Shown: positions 1 to 8,588, counted from the first letter of the stretch. The stretch is DNA of 64,000 nt from Nitrospira sp. (GCA_005116745.1 SWDS01000010.1:550106-614105); one strand, 5' to 3'. The notes: generated from the sequence alone by a model not told the origin. A program made the numbers and translations.

Positions 1-1
1 G

Positions 2-274
2 GTCTTGGACGAACCAACCGCTTCGCTCGACCAAGAATCGGCCGCCTATATTCGAGAAGCCATCACGCGTATCCACGCCAATCGAACGACGATCGTCATT
101 ACCCATCACTTGGTCAGAATGGAGCTGTTCGACCACATCCTTGTCTTGGATCAAGGCTGCTTAGTCGAACAGGGAACCCACCGAGCGTTACTGGAACGCC
201 ACGGGCTCTATACCAATCTCTATGCAAGACAATCGGATGATCTAGTCCCTCTTCAATCGAACAACCTGACGTAG
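2..274 (+). CDS. ABC exporter ATP-binding protein, C-terminal end (partial)
   Basis: Only the last 90 or so residues lie in the window, and the reading frame is open to the left edge. The fragment opens on the Walker B and D-loop sequence VLDEPTASLD and continues through the H-loop (VITHH). It ends with the tail typical of exporter-type ATPases, a LDQGCLVEQGTHRALLE-like stretch followed by a YxNLYARQ-like end. That ending is usual in fused TMD-NBD exporters of the MsbA/CydC/HlyB kind, so the missing N-terminus probably holds six membrane helices. The substrate cannot be told from this piece. The next gene starts about 70 bases downstream on the same strand. Confidence 0.85.
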   Translation, partial: VLDEPTASLDQESAAYIREAITRIHANRTTIVITHHLVRMELFDHILVLDQGCLVEQGTHRALLERHGLYTNLYARQSDDLVPLQSNNLT

Positions 275-341
275 CTCAACATATTCTCAAATGATGGACA
301 CGAATAGGGTAACGCCGGCTTTCGTGTTGCGTCTAACAGGC

Positions 342-1772
342 ATGAACCGCACACCTTCAATACAACTGATCCAAATCGCGGCAGCCTGTACGTTCTGGCT
401 GACCACTGTCTCCTATGCTGCAGAAGAAGCCGTTGATCAGACTGTCCAATCTTCGACAAGGTCAGCACACGAACCCTCACCAGGTAATGGCTCAATCCTT
501 CCAACCTACGGCCAGTCAAACGGTCAACCAATTGCTCCCCTCATTGAACCTTTTGATCCGAATGCGCCACCAAGAGCCACGATTCCCATCGGTCCTAATC
601 TATTCATCGGCGGCTATGTCTCGCTCGAGGGAGAAACCAATCGCAACTATCGCCTCTCCTCCACCCTCGGCAAGGCCGATAGCATCCTGACCCCCATCCT
701 TGCGCCTGCATTTTCCTATGAGCCCAACCAATACCTGCAGCTGTATGTGAACCCTGTGCTCGAAACACCTGTCGCGGTCGAGGAAATCGAAGACCGATCG
801 CAGACGACCGAATTGAATATGAACTTGGCCTATCTCACGGTGAAAAACGTCGTACCCGGAGCGAGAATGCAACTGGGCAGACAGCGATTCATTGACTCCC
901 GGCGTTGGCTGTTCAACGAAAACATGGATGCCATTCGGTTCGGGTACCAGTACGAACAATTTTCCCTGGAGCTGTCGGTCAGCCAACTCAACCTCGTTCA
1001 GCGGAATTTACTGAGACGAGAAGCCGAAGAGGACGAGGAAGGGTTCGTGAATTATTACGCCTATGCCGACTACAAATTCGGCAAGAAAAATCATGTGGGG
1101 ATCTTTGCGCTCTATCAAGATCAGCAACGGCTCGGTACAGCTCAACCGATCACCGTCGGTCTCCAATCCAGCGGCCGGTTATCTGAGGATCTCAAGTATT
1201 GGCTGCAAACCGCTGCCGTGCGCGGATCAGACGGCGGCCAGCGTATTCGCGGTGAGGCTATCGATCTAGGACTGACGCAACGCTTTGATGGAGTGTGGGA
1301 ACCGTCCATCACCATTGGGTACGCCTATGGCACCGGAGACAGCAATCCCAACGACAATGTCGATGCACAGTTTCGACAGACCGGCTTTCAAGGCAATTCC
1401 GATAAATTCAATGGCGTGGCGCGATTCAAATATTACGGGGAGGTGCTGGATCCAAGACTGACGAATCTTATGGTCTTCACCGGTGGGATCGGCATTAAGC
1501 CATTCAGCAAGACCTCATTCGACCTCGTCTATCACTATTACCTCCAAGATCATGCATCGACACGTGTTCGCGGTTCGGATCTCGACACCAATCCGACCGG
1601 ACTCAGCAAGCACATCGGTAGTGAAATCGATTTCGTGGCTGGTTATCAGGGAATCCCGCACCTACAAACCAAATTTGTCCTCGGCTATTTCATCCCCGGC
1701 AACGCCTTTCCCGAAACCGCCAGAGACGGCGCATTCCTCGCCAGCATTCTCCTACGGTACAACTTCTACTAA
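342..1772 (+). CDS. AlgE-like outer-membrane beta-barrel (alginate export family)
   Basis: This is a 476-residue secreted protein. From the ATG at 342 it has a signal peptide of about 26 residues ending in VSYA before AEE. The mature protein alternates short polar and aromatic strands and has the family hallmark GRQRFIDSRRWLFNEN, as in the alginate-export porin domain. It ends in an aromatic residue (YNFY), as expected of a BAM substrate. An in-frame ATG at 291 would add 17 residues before the signal and has no visible ribosome site, so I prefer 342. No other alginate genes are nearby, so the name gives the fold and not the substrate. Other anion-selective porins share this domain. Confidence 0.75.
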   Translation: MNRTPSIQLIQIAAACTFWLTTVSYAAEEAVDQTVQSSTRSAHEPSPGNGSILPTYGQSNGQPIAPLIEPFDPNAPPRATIPIGPNLFIGGYVSLEGETNRNYRLSSTLGKADSILTPILAPAFSYEPNQYLQLYVNPVLETPVAVEEIEDRSQTTELNMNLAYLTVKNVVPGARMQLGRQRFIDSRRWLFNENMDAIRFGYQYEQFSLELSVSQLNLVQRNLLRREAEEDEEGFVNYYAYADYKFGKKNHVGIFALYQDQQRLGTAQPITVGLQSSGRLSEDLKYWLQTAAVRGSDGGQRIRGEAIDLGLTQRFDGVWEPSITIGYAYGTGDSNPNDNVDAQFRQTGFQGNSDKFNGVARFKYYGEVLDPRLTNLMVFTGGIGIKPFSKTSFDLVYHYYLQDHASTRVRGSDLDTNPTGLSKHIGSEIDFVAGYQGIPHLQTKFVLGYFIPGNAFPETARDGAFLASILLRYNFY

Positions 1773-1973
1773 CGTGCTTCTTTAAGGTCGTACAGATCGC
1801 CGAAGCCTTGATGAGGTGTGCCTCTGTGATCACAAGCCAACGCTGAATCCCCCGCCACCGACACAACCAAGATCCTACGTGTCAATGAGTACGCGGCTGG
1901 CAACCTGCTCAAGATCGATATCTTTGAGTTTGGCACTGTACGAAATGTAGGAGTTGGAAGAATTTCGGATCGA

Positions 1974-2879
1974 TCAATCGCGCCCACGGCCGGAATGGTC
2001 CGATCGCTCAGGGCGATCTCCACGCTCCAGTCGTTCAGAACGATCCCCTCGCTCCACTTTATCAGGACGGTCAATTCGGTCAGATCGGTCTCTGTCGGAA
2101 TCGTCCAGACCCCCCTTGCCTCCCCGATCGCCACGGTCTCCCCGATCACGATCACCTCCGGAGCCACTGTGGTCATCGTCCTTGAAGAGCCGATCACTCC
2201 GTTCTCCACGGCTCACTTGCTCGCGAAGCGCTTTGAGACTAGCTCGTCCTTCCTCAAAATCGGACCCTCGCCGCTTCACTTCTCGACCGAGATCCAAAAG
2301 TTCAGATGAGCGATATCCTTGTTTAATCCCCTCACCGACCAAGGCTGTTCCGTCTTTCGATGGAATTCTGCCCTCTTTCATCACGGCCAAGCCCTTTGCG
2401 CCGGCTGCGAGCTCTTCCTGAGTCGCCTTATGGCGGCCTTCTTGCGACAATCGACTCAGCTCCCGCACCTCATCGACAGTCGCTCCACGGGAAAGGGCTT
2501 CAGCCATCGTTTCGATGGCGCGTTGGCGATTCCCCTCGGACAGGCCTCGGCTTTTTGCCTCTTCCAGCACTTCGTGAGCGGATTCGAGTCGTGACGTCAT
2601 CTGTCGCAGCACCGGATCGATCCGCTTGGGTTCAACTCCTTTCGCCAGACCTTCTCTCATCTTATTCAGCAACGACTCGGTGGGAAGCCCTCGCTCGCCG
2701 GCCTTGCTTACATGATCAAGCAACGGAGTGATCTCGTTCTCCGACCGGCCCTGCACAGAGCCAAGCCGAGTGATTGCTTCTCGATCCTGGAACGAGAGGG
2801 GTTCGGCCCAGACGGAGGCGGTGGTGAACGCCACCATCACCCCAAGCACCCCAATCACAATGTCGGCTCGCGTCTTCAT
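1974..2879 (-). CDS. Exported protein with Arg/Asp-rich repetitive C-terminus
   Basis: The 301-residue protein has an N-terminal signal peptide (VMVAFTTASVWA before EPL). A helical middle follows (about residues 30-220), rich in Glu, Arg and Leu, with recurring GL-x-EG phrases. The C-terminal 80 residues are low complexity, built from DR, GDR and ER steps. I recognise no family. It starts four bases after the stop of the CBM48 protein upstream, so the two are almost certainly cotranslated as the last genes of the sigma/anti-sigma run. The charged tail could bind polyanions such as polysaccharide or phosphate-rich polymer; that is inference. A similar tail occurs in the protein at 5868-6473. 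Confidence 0.6.
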   Translation of the reverse strand: MKTRADIVIGVLGVMVAFTTASVWAEPLSFQDREAITRLGSVQGRSENEITPLLDHVSKAGERGLPTESLLNKMREGLAKGVEPKRIDPVLRQMTSRLESAHEVLEEAKSRGLSEGNRQRAIETMAEALSRGATVDEVRELSRLSQEGRHKATQEELAAGAKGLAVMKEGRIPSKDGTALVGEGIKQGYRSSELLDLGREVKRRGSDFEEGRASLKALREQVSRGERSDRLFKDDDHSGSGGDRDRGDRGDRGGKGGLDDSDRDRSDRIDRPDKVERGDRSERLERGDRPERSDHSGRGRD

Positions 2880-2883
2880 TGTT

Positions 2884-3273
2884 TTACCGTACGATCACCA
2901 CTCCGTTGGTTTGCCCGAACCCATCAGTGACGAAATCCTCAGCTTGAGGAGGCGTCATCCATCTGATTCCATCGATCACATACATGAACGTATGTTCTCC
3001 TTCAGCCAGCGGCACATCGACCAACCAGACCGAAGAACCATCCACGGTCTTCATCGGCGTTGCACCCTTGGCCCAACCATTGAAAGACCCGACGAGAGAC
3101 ACCTGTTTGGCTCCAGGGGCGAGTACCGTGAAATGAACGGCCCCGCCCAGCGCCTTGGGGACGCTTGGTTTCATCACCAGAGGCTTGGCACAGGCCCAGA
3201 AACCACATAGCAGTATGATTGCGACGAAGACCGTCCGAGATAAGCGACGCCACCCCTTCTGTCTCATTCCCAT
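2884..3273 (-). CDS. Exported CBM48 (glycogen-binding-like) domain protein
   Basis: This 129-residue protein has a hydrophobic N-terminal segment ending in GFWAC, which may be a lipobox. The rest is one E-set/CBM48 domain of the AMPK-beta and isoamylase N-terminal type. The core pattern is visible as VSLVGSFNGW near residues 60-70, then a W-x-V-x-V-PL strand and a MYVIDG-x-RW strand. The domain is paralogous to the one at the C-terminus of the anti-sigma factor just upstream, including the shared end DGFG-x-x-N. The gene lies between that anti-sigma gene and the Arg/Asp-rich gene, all on the minus strand. Binding of an alpha-glucan at the cell surface or in the periplasm is the likely role, but no binding has been shown. 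Confidence 0.75.
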   Translation of the reverse strand: MGMRQKGWRRLSRTVFVAIILLCGFWACAKPLVMKPSVPKALGGAVHFTVLAPGAKQVSLVGSFNGWAKGATPMKTVDGSSVWLVDVPLAEGEHTFMYVIDGIRWMTPPQAEDFVTDGFGQTNGVVIVR

Positions 3274-3326
3274 CTGCGGGAGGGTACATACAGACTAGAC
3301 TCGTTGCAAGAGATTCCAGACGCACG

Positions 3327-4007
3327 CTAGATCGCCACATCAAGCACCGCATTGTGTGCGCCGAATCCATCGCCGGCATCTTCAGCCGCAAGGGGATCGG
3401 CAATCCATTGTTTTCCATTGACGACGAACATATATTCATAGCGGCCCGGCTTGAGCGGAATCGTCACCGTCCATATTCCCCCATCCGCCCGTTCCAACTT
3501 GGTCTGGGCCGGATTCCATCCGTTGAAGTCTCCTGCTACTGATACCGATCGCGCCCCTGGTTGGAGTAGGACCAGCCGGACGAACACCGTCGGCTCCTGC
3601 GTCGTGCCAGCAGCTATCGTTTGCGCAGAGGGCGTCGCAACTGGTACTTCTACAACTTGCTCCGGCATAACTGCGAACAGTCCTCTGATCGCCACAATGG
3701 CGACACAAGCTGCCGCTGCTGCACCGGCAAGGTTCCACTCCAGCGTTCGCGGCGTGGTCACTGCTGCCCACAAGCGCTCCCACCAACTTGGCTCCGGTGG
3801 AGTAACTTTGGCCTTTAGCTCACTGAAGAATTTCAGCGATGGAGCCATTCTCGGCAAGTGAGCCGCTTCAGTGAGCACCATCTCCAGATTAAGCCAACGT
3901 CGACGTAACACAGGGTCGGCATCGACCGTTTGCAGAAAGGCAACCCGTTCGTCTGGCGTGAGTTCGTGATCCAGGAAACGCTGAATCAGGAGTTCTTGTT
4001 CATTCAT
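3327..4007 (-). CDS. Anti-sigma factor-like membrane protein with C-terminal CBM48 domain
   Basis: The protein has 226 residues in three parts. Residues 1-60 resemble the small helical anti-sigma N-terminus (RFLDHELTPDERVAFL). A single membrane helix lies at about 93-113 (an Ala-rich stretch ending in IRGLFAV). A CBM48/E-set domain follows at about 140-226, with VSVAGDFNGWNP and MFVVNGKQWIADP strands. The gene begins 22 bases after the ECF sigma gene, the usual sigma/anti-sigma pairing. The topology would place the glucan-binding-like domain outside the inner membrane and the sigma-binding part in the cytoplasm. A role as carbohydrate or envelope sensor is inferred from this architecture. I see no zinc-coordinating HxxxCxxC, so it is not a classical ZAS-type anti-sigma. 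Confidence 0.75.
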   Translation of the reverse strand: MNEQELLIQRFLDHELTPDERVAFLQTVDADPVLRRRWLNLEMVLTEAAHLPRMAPSLKFFSELKAKVTPPEPSWWERLWAAVTTPRTLEWNLAGAAAAACVAIVAIRGLFAVMPEQVVEVPVATPSAQTIAAGTTQEPTVFVRLVLLQPGARSVSVAGDFNGWNPAQTKLERADGGIWTVTIPLKPGRYEYMFVVNGKQWIADPLAAEDAGDGFGAHNAVLDVAI

Positions 4008-4029
4008 AGGGTCACCGTATGGCCACGTC

Positions 4030-4611
4030 TTACTGCGCCGGGTTCAGGGCCGCCAGGTCACGACTCAGTTGGAGTCGCCCTTTATACACCCGCATCTTTA
4101 GCGTGTTGCTGTTCACCCCGAGAATGTCCTCCATCTCTTCGTAGCTCATGCCTTCAACGTGCTTCAGCACAAAGGCTTCACGATACAGAGGTGGCAATCG
4201 CTGGATCGCCTGCTCTAACTCCTGTCCTACTTGTCGCTGCGACAGCAGACGCTCAGGCGTCTGCTCCTCAGCGACATGGATATCGAGCATCTCATCAATG
4301 TCGACATCCTGTTGCCCCATCCCTGGCCGTTTGGCCCGCAGCCAGTCTTTGCACTTATTGGCCGCGATCCGGTAGAGCCAGGTCGAAAACTTGGAATCTG
4401 CACGAAAAGTCGATAGTGCTTTGAAAGCTGTGAGAAATGCCTCCTGAGCCAGATCCTCCGCTTCAGCACGATTTCCCACCATCCGATAGGCCAGATTCAC
4501 GATCACGGGTGCATGCCGATCGATCAACTGTCCAAATGCCTCGTGGTCCTGCTTGAGGCTGCGGACAACGAGTTGAGCATCATCAGGTACTGCATCGTGA
4601 TCCAGTGGCAT
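4030..4611 (-). CDS. ECF-family RNA polymerase sigma factor (RpoE-like)
   Basis: Region 2 is plain (AFGQLIDRHAPVIVNLAYR, then AEDLAQEAFL and FSTWLYRIAANKCKDWLR). Region 4 has LPPLYREAFVLKHVEGMSYEEM followed by the helix-turn-helix VNSNTLKMRVYKGR. From the ATG at 4611, preceded by GGAG motifs, the protein has 193 residues, a normal ECF length. A GTG at 4668 would add 19 residues without a good ribosome site. It is the first gene of a minus-strand run: sigma, CBM48 anti-sigma, CBM48 protein, Arg/Asp-rich protein. It most likely directs polymerase to envelope or carbohydrate genes under control of that anti-sigma factor. Confidence 0.92.
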   Translation of the reverse strand: MPLDHDAVPDDAQLVVRSLKQDHEAFGQLIDRHAPVIVNLAYRMVGNRAEAEDLAQEAFLTAFKALSTFRADSKFSTWLYRIAANKCKDWLRAKRPGMGQQDVDIDEMLDIHVAEEQTPERLLSQRQVGQELEQAIQRLPPLYREAFVLKHVEGMSYEEMEDILGVNSNTLKMRVYKGRLQLSRDLAALNPAQ

Positions 4612-4727
4612 GCTCCGACTCCGATTAGCCTGATCCGATGCCACAGGACCGTCTGCATTTCCCTGCACACTTCATTAGACGTAGCGCTCTGAGGGGCGTA
4701 AACAGCCTCAAAAGATGGAGGAGCAGG

Positions 4728-5678
4728 CTAGAATCGATAGCTGGTACCGATCGAAACGACATAGTCCGGTGCTCCATTCGACAGACCGACCGCCACGCCG
4801 CCGTTCAGGCGCCAAGCAGCCGACAGGCGGTAATTCGATGAGAAAAAGACGTCTCTCGCGTTCGGTAAGCCTGGTCGAAGAGCTCGATATTCCTCGAAAT
4901 ACACACTCGTCAACAGGTCCTTTGTCACGTAGTATCCGGCCCCCACGTCATACCAGTATTGGTTGCGAAGACCAAGCGTACCGGAGCCATCAGTCCGATC
5001 CGGATCGCCGATAAAGTTGTACCCGCCGTCGAAAAACACCAACCAGCTAGCCCCGATCAGCTTGGAGACCTCCACCCCATACCCATGATCAAACTCGCCG
5101 GTTCCTAATCCCTGACTTGCGCTAGCCGTGGGGAATTTCAATCGAGCTGTCATGGCAATCAGTGGCATATACTCCTGTTCTTCAACAAGATAGTAGCGTC
5201 CCCGCAGAATCACATCGCCGATTCCTGTGGTCGTCACCTTTTGACCGGCGATACGCGTTGTAGTACCGCAAGGCACATCATTATTATTGCCGGAACCACT
5301 ATTGTCCTTACGACAGTTGTCATCCGACCCGCCACCTCCTCCACCGCCACCCGACCCGCTGTTGTCATCGACACGGAATGCTGTGTTACCGACAACGGTC
5401 GTTCGCCCGTCTGTAATGGCCGTCACCGAAGGAATCACTAGCGAAATGTCACCTTTGGAAAAGAACCGTCGGAGTGAAAGAGGAGCGTAGATAAACTCGC
5501 TCGTTGTATTAGTGCCGAAATTCCCGTGGCTATAGCTGGGAGTCAACCCGATCTGCCAGTTTCGTTCTGTCGCCTGTTGTGGGCGCTTATCGGTCGGATC
5601 AGCGGCAAAGCCTTCGTTTTCACAGAATCCAACGACTGTGACGAACACCATCATCCATACGACCATCCATCTCTGCAT
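4728..5678 (-). CDS. Outer-membrane transporter-like beta-barrel protein
   Basis: This 316-residue protein begins at an ATG with an AAGGA-type ribosome site and has a signal peptide (MVVWMMVFVTVVGF through GFAA). The body shows the alternating strands of the MetA-pathway/transporter OMP family (IGLTPSYSHGNF, GIGDVILRGRYYL, VGAGYYVTKDLLTSVYFEE) and ends in YRF, an aromatic barrel terminus. An unusual insert near residues 125-150 holds a run of eight glycines flanked by Ser and Asp, then two cysteines. This is probably a surface loop. The earlier in-frame ATG at 5717 precedes the signal peptide and looks wrong. The substrate is unknown. It lies upstream of the sigma gene on the same strand but 116 bases away. 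Confidence 0.7.
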   Translation of the reverse strand: MQRWMVVWMMVFVTVVGFCENEGFAADPTDKRPQQATERNWQIGLTPSYSHGNFGTNTTSEFIYAPLSLRRFFSKGDISLVIPSVTAITDGRTTVVGNTAFRVDDNSGSGGGGGGGGSDDNCRKDNSGSGNNNDVPCGTTTRIAGQKVTTTGIGDVILRGRYYLVEEQEYMPLIAMTARLKFPTASASQGLGTGEFDHGYGVEVSKLIGASWLVFFDGGYNFIGDPDRTDGSGTLGLRNQYWYDVGAGYYVTKDLLTSVYFEEYRALRPGLPNARDVFFSSNYRLSAAWRLNGGVAVGLSNGAPDYVVSIGTSYRF

Positions 5679-5867
5679 CGTCCTTGACCAACCCTTTCTG
5701 CATAGGAGTCTGTACACTATGCGATCTCGTAATAAAACCTAACGGTGCTACCGTAGCGATAAATACATTTTAGCGCAACGATTTATAGCGCCAAATAGGA
5801 ACGCCGGCGCCGGAGTACGAGTGGTTCCGACACCGGTGTCGGTGGCTGGCTTAATCCCAATAACTGG

Positions 5868-6473
5868 TTAGTGTCGTTCTCCTCGCTCCGGTCTTTCAGC
5901 ACGATCGGGTCTATCCTGATGGTCTGGGCGTTCTGGCCGCTCAATCCGCTCCATCTGCATCGTACGAGCGTTGTCTCTTCCGTCACGGCCACGTTCGCCG
6001 GCAACATAATCGGCCCGATCAAGCCCACGAAGTTCACCACCTGCATTTGATCTGTGGTCCTCTCGGCGATCCATCTGGCGATCTTCCCTCCGATCCTCAC
6101 GCCGATCCATCTGCCGATCCTCCCGGCGATCTTCTCTTCGATCGATCTGTCGATCTTCTCTGCGATCTGCGCGGCGATCCATTTGACGATCAGCTCGACG
6201 ATCTTCCTGTCGTACGTCAGTTGCTTGGGTCACGACCATATGATCTTTCCCATGCCTTCTTCCATGATCATCGCTATCGCGACCGCTATTCATCGACCCT
6301 GGGCCACTATTCAATGATCCTGGTCCACTGTTGAGTGAGCCAGGCCCCCGATTGTCGACCCGTATCTCCGACCCTTCCATGGAACCACTCATCTTGCCTA
6401 TGGCTGGTGAGGTCAACACTGAGAGTCCTGCGAGAGTTCCCACAATGATTTCTTTCCAACTGGTGCGGTTCAT
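5868..6473 (-). CDS. Exported DRRED-repeat protein
   Basis: The 201-residue protein has a signal peptide ending near TSPAIGK and a strong AAGGAG ribosome site. After the signal come three short GPGSLNSG units. A long tract follows (about residues 85-135) of DRREDRQM and DRREDRRE repeats, and then an ERPERPDHQDRPDRAERP-like tail. Almost everything after residue 75 is Arg, Asp and Glu, so it is likely disordered or a charged single alpha helix. I recognise no family. The tail resembles that of the protein at 1974-2879, which suggests related roles, perhaps binding a charged polymer in the envelope. The repeats create long spurious open frames on the other strand. Confidence 0.6.
   Translation of the reverse strand: MNRTSWKEIIVGTLAGLSVLTSPAIGKMSGSMEGSEIRVDNRGPGSLNSGPGSLNSGPGSMNSGRDSDDHGRRHGKDHMVVTQATDVRQEDRRADRQMDRRADRREDRQIDRREDRREDRQMDRREDRREDRQMDRREDHRSNAGGELRGLDRADYVAGERGRDGRDNARTMQMERIERPERPDHQDRPDRAERPERGERH
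6060..6215. repeat. Short tandem coding repeats (GCGATC-rich units)
   Basis: Degenerate 9-12 base units containing CGATC recur here every few codons. They encode the DRRED-type tract of the exported protein on the minus strand. Copy number in such tracts tends to vary by slippage. Confidence 0.7.
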
Positions 6474-6535
6474 CGTTCATCTCCTTTTGAAGTTACATGG
6501 TCGCATGTCTAACCAGCCTGCTGGCATCCACCTAG

Positions 6536-7987
6536 TTATTCTTCTAATTCTGCCTCTTCCCATACGACCGTCGTACCGCTCAACGCACCCTTCACTTTCA
6601 CCAGTGAGTTGACGCTCACCGCCGCCAAGAAGCCCGCACGACTCATGGATGTGCCGCTCACGCTCTCAAACTGATTGATGACGCTTGTGTCAACCGACAC
6701 TCCCAGGATCGTTATGACATTTCCGGCAATCGATTGAACCGGTCCTTGGAGATCCACATCATTATCGGATGAGCGAACCTGGACACGGGTCGCAAGCACA
6801 GTATTGGGACCAATCACCCGACCACGCACCCTGACATGATTGCCCTGTAGATCGTTCGACGTTATGGTATTCCCACCATCCTTCAACTCCGTCTGGCTGT
6901 TCACGGTAATCGTCACACCAGAAAGCCCCGTCAGTGATAGTGTGCTGCCGGTGATTGTGGCATCTCCTTCAAGCCGTACACTTTCATGGAACTTCACATG
7001 CTTGGCAATGAGCGTGCTGCCGTCAAACCGGCCTTCGGCGGACATCTTGGCCCCAACCACGATCTCATCGACGGTTCCGCCCCGGAACTCCGTGCTTGCC
7101 GTCGTCCTCACTGAAGTAGTTCCAATGGAGAAATTGATGACGCTGCCATTAGGCGTACCGGCCTGTGTCACGAAGCCTTCGACTTCGAATTCATCGATGG
7201 CATTGCCGAGGCCCTGGTTCTCTGGTTCGACCTTTGTCGCAATGAGCGTCGTTGTCGTACTACCAAAGTTTGACCCTTTGACCTCGACGAAACGACCGTC
7301 CCAGTTGTGCCCATTGGGGACCGGCATGCCACTGATGTCCGCTCCACTGTAGTTCACCGTGAGGGTGCCGATCCGGAATGTTGCAGATCCAGAAGCATGG
7401 TTGTTCACGAATCCCCGCACCTCGGGCGTCACCCCCACTAATTTCTTTTCAATGAATGTCGCCTGAATGATCCCGTTAGGACGAATATGGCCGTTGACTT
7501 CAACATTGTCCGTCCCAGCCACAAGATTCTGAATGTTTCGACCAGGAATGTTGTCGTCGATCAATGTCGTATTGTCGATGACCACTGTTTGCCCCATGAC
7601 CACGAGACTCAAACCATTCCCTGCCACCGACTGCACAAGCCCTTCCACCGCATCCTTTTGCTGAATCGAACTGGCCGTATGTTGACTGCCGTTGAATGAG
7701 CCATTAACCGTCACTACCATTCCCTTTTTGAATCCACAGGTCGTCACGGGATTGATGGTGCATCGCTCCGTGACACCATCCCGTCGTACTTCCACATTCT
7801 CAGCCTCAAACTTCTTTCCATTCACAAACACGCTACCAAAGTCCGTCACTGTCCCCGATGCCGACGCGGACCCGCTTCCTGATCCGCTCACCGACACAGA
7901 CGGTGCTTCCTCGCTGCCACAGGCTGCAAGTATTCCGGCCACTCCGATCACGCCGATTAAACGGACGACACAAAACGAGGTTCTCAT
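6536..7987 (-). CDS. DUF5666-type repeat lipoprotein
   Basis: This 483-residue protein starts with a lipoprotein signal (GVAGILAAC, cysteine near residue 23) and has a good AGGAG ribosome site. After a Ser/Gly linker it carries about six repeats of a beta-rich unit in the style of DUF5666. Each begins with a hydrophobic G-x-V phrase (VTDFGSVFVNGKKF, VEGLVQSVAGNGLSLVVMG, VRGFVNNHASGSATF, VEGFVTQAGTPNGSVINF, VQSIAGNVITILGVSV) and ends with a V-x-G-x-hydrophobic strand. These proteins are secreted or surface-anchored and their function is unknown. The pattern suggests an OB-like, ligand-binding array. It precedes the DRRED-repeat gene by about 60 bases on the same strand and may be cotranscribed with it. 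Confidence 0.75.
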   Translation of the reverse strand: MRTSFCVVRLIGVIGVAGILAACGSEEAPSVSVSGSGSGSASASGTVTDFGSVFVNGKKFEAENVEVRRDGVTERCTINPVTTCGFKKGMVVTVNGSFNGSQHTASSIQQKDAVEGLVQSVAGNGLSLVVMGQTVVIDNTTLIDDNIPGRNIQNLVAGTDNVEVNGHIRPNGIIQATFIEKKLVGVTPEVRGFVNNHASGSATFRIGTLTVNYSGADISGMPVPNGHNWDGRFVEVKGSNFGSTTTTLIATKVEPENQGLGNAIDEFEVEGFVTQAGTPNGSVINFSIGTTSVRTTASTEFRGGTVDEIVVGAKMSAEGRFDGSTLIAKHVKFHESVRLEGDATITGSTLSLTGLSGVTITVNSQTELKDGGNTITSNDLQGNHVRVRGRVIGPNTVLATRVQVRSSDNDVDLQGPVQSIAGNVITILGVSVDTSVINQFESVSGTSMSRAGFLAAVSVNSLVKVKGALSGTTVVWEEAELEE

Positions 7988-8016
7988 GTGATACTCCTGG
8001 TTAAAACAAACGGTTG

Positions 8017-8457
8017 TTATGACTTGTGGTTTTTAGAGTCATTAGTCGACACGCTCGCTGGTCGCGGTATATCGGCCAGCACGTCCGCCGACCAGGTGAC
8101 ATGCGCCGGACACCATTGCCAGACACCGAGGGTGATGATGCGCGTGAGTCCTGCAGGCATGCAGGCAAGTCGGTTGACGGACACCTCACGATTGACCACT
8201 CTGGTCGAGGCTCCACACCGATTCAGATACGGTTCACTGGAGACATCGCGAAGATCAATATGAGGTGTGACAAAGGCCACGATCGGGATAGGCAGCACAG
8301 CAATCGAGGAATCATCCACCCACTCGCTCCCAGAACAATGTCCCTCGATCCCAACCATGCGTTTCACATCGTCGCGGACTAATGTGGAGGTACAACCCGC
8401 CAGCAGCAGTGTTGATGAAAGTAGATACGCGATCACTTTTGAACAGAATGGTTGCAT
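8017..8457 (-). CDS. Hypothetical lipoprotein
   Basis: The 146-residue product has a clear lipoprotein signal (SSTLLLAGCTST, cysteine near residue 22) and an ideal AAGGAGG ribosome site. The mature part is Pro-rich in the middle (IAVLPIPIVAFVTPHIDL) and has five further cysteines (GHCSG, NRCG, ACMP, QWCP and similar), which may form disulfides in the periplasm. I do not recognise a family; YceK-like small lipoproteins are a faint possibility because of the LPIP...TPHIDL phrase. It sits 29 bases upstream of the DUF5666 lipoprotein on the same strand, so the two are probably one operon. Confidence 0.6.
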   Translation of the reverse strand: MQPFCSKVIAYLLSSTLLLAGCTSTLVRDDVKRMVGIEGHCSGSEWVDDSSIAVLPIPIVAFVTPHIDLRDVSSEPYLNRCGASTRVVNREVSVNRLACMPAGLTRIITLGVWQWCPAHVTWSADVLADIPRPASVSTNDSKNHKS

Positions 8458-8559
8458 AGCCCCCTCCTTCCAACCTTGTCTGATGGGTTAGACGGAGGGG
8501 AAAGGAAAATGTAAATGGGAGTCTCGGAAAGCTTTGGCCCTGCGAAGGTAGGGGGTATG

Positions 8560-8588
8560 GTCCAGCCCGAGTATTACTCGGGCTGGAC
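8560..8588. repeat. Perfect inverted repeat (13-bp arms, 3-base loop)
   Basis: GTCCAGCCCGAGT at 8560-8572 and its exact complement at 8576-8588 flank ATT. There is no T-tract on either side, so it is not an obvious intrinsic terminator. It lies about 100 bases upstream of the lipoprotein gene ending at 8457. Confidence 0.7.

Noticed and set aside
342..1772. An alginate biosynthesis locus
   Set aside because: Only a porin-like barrel is present, with no polymerase, epimerase or lyase genes nearby.
5287..6334. Pro/Asp-rich plus-strand frames opposite the glycine insert and the DRRED repeats
   Set aside because: They arise from low-complexity sequence of the minus-strand genes and are not independent genes.
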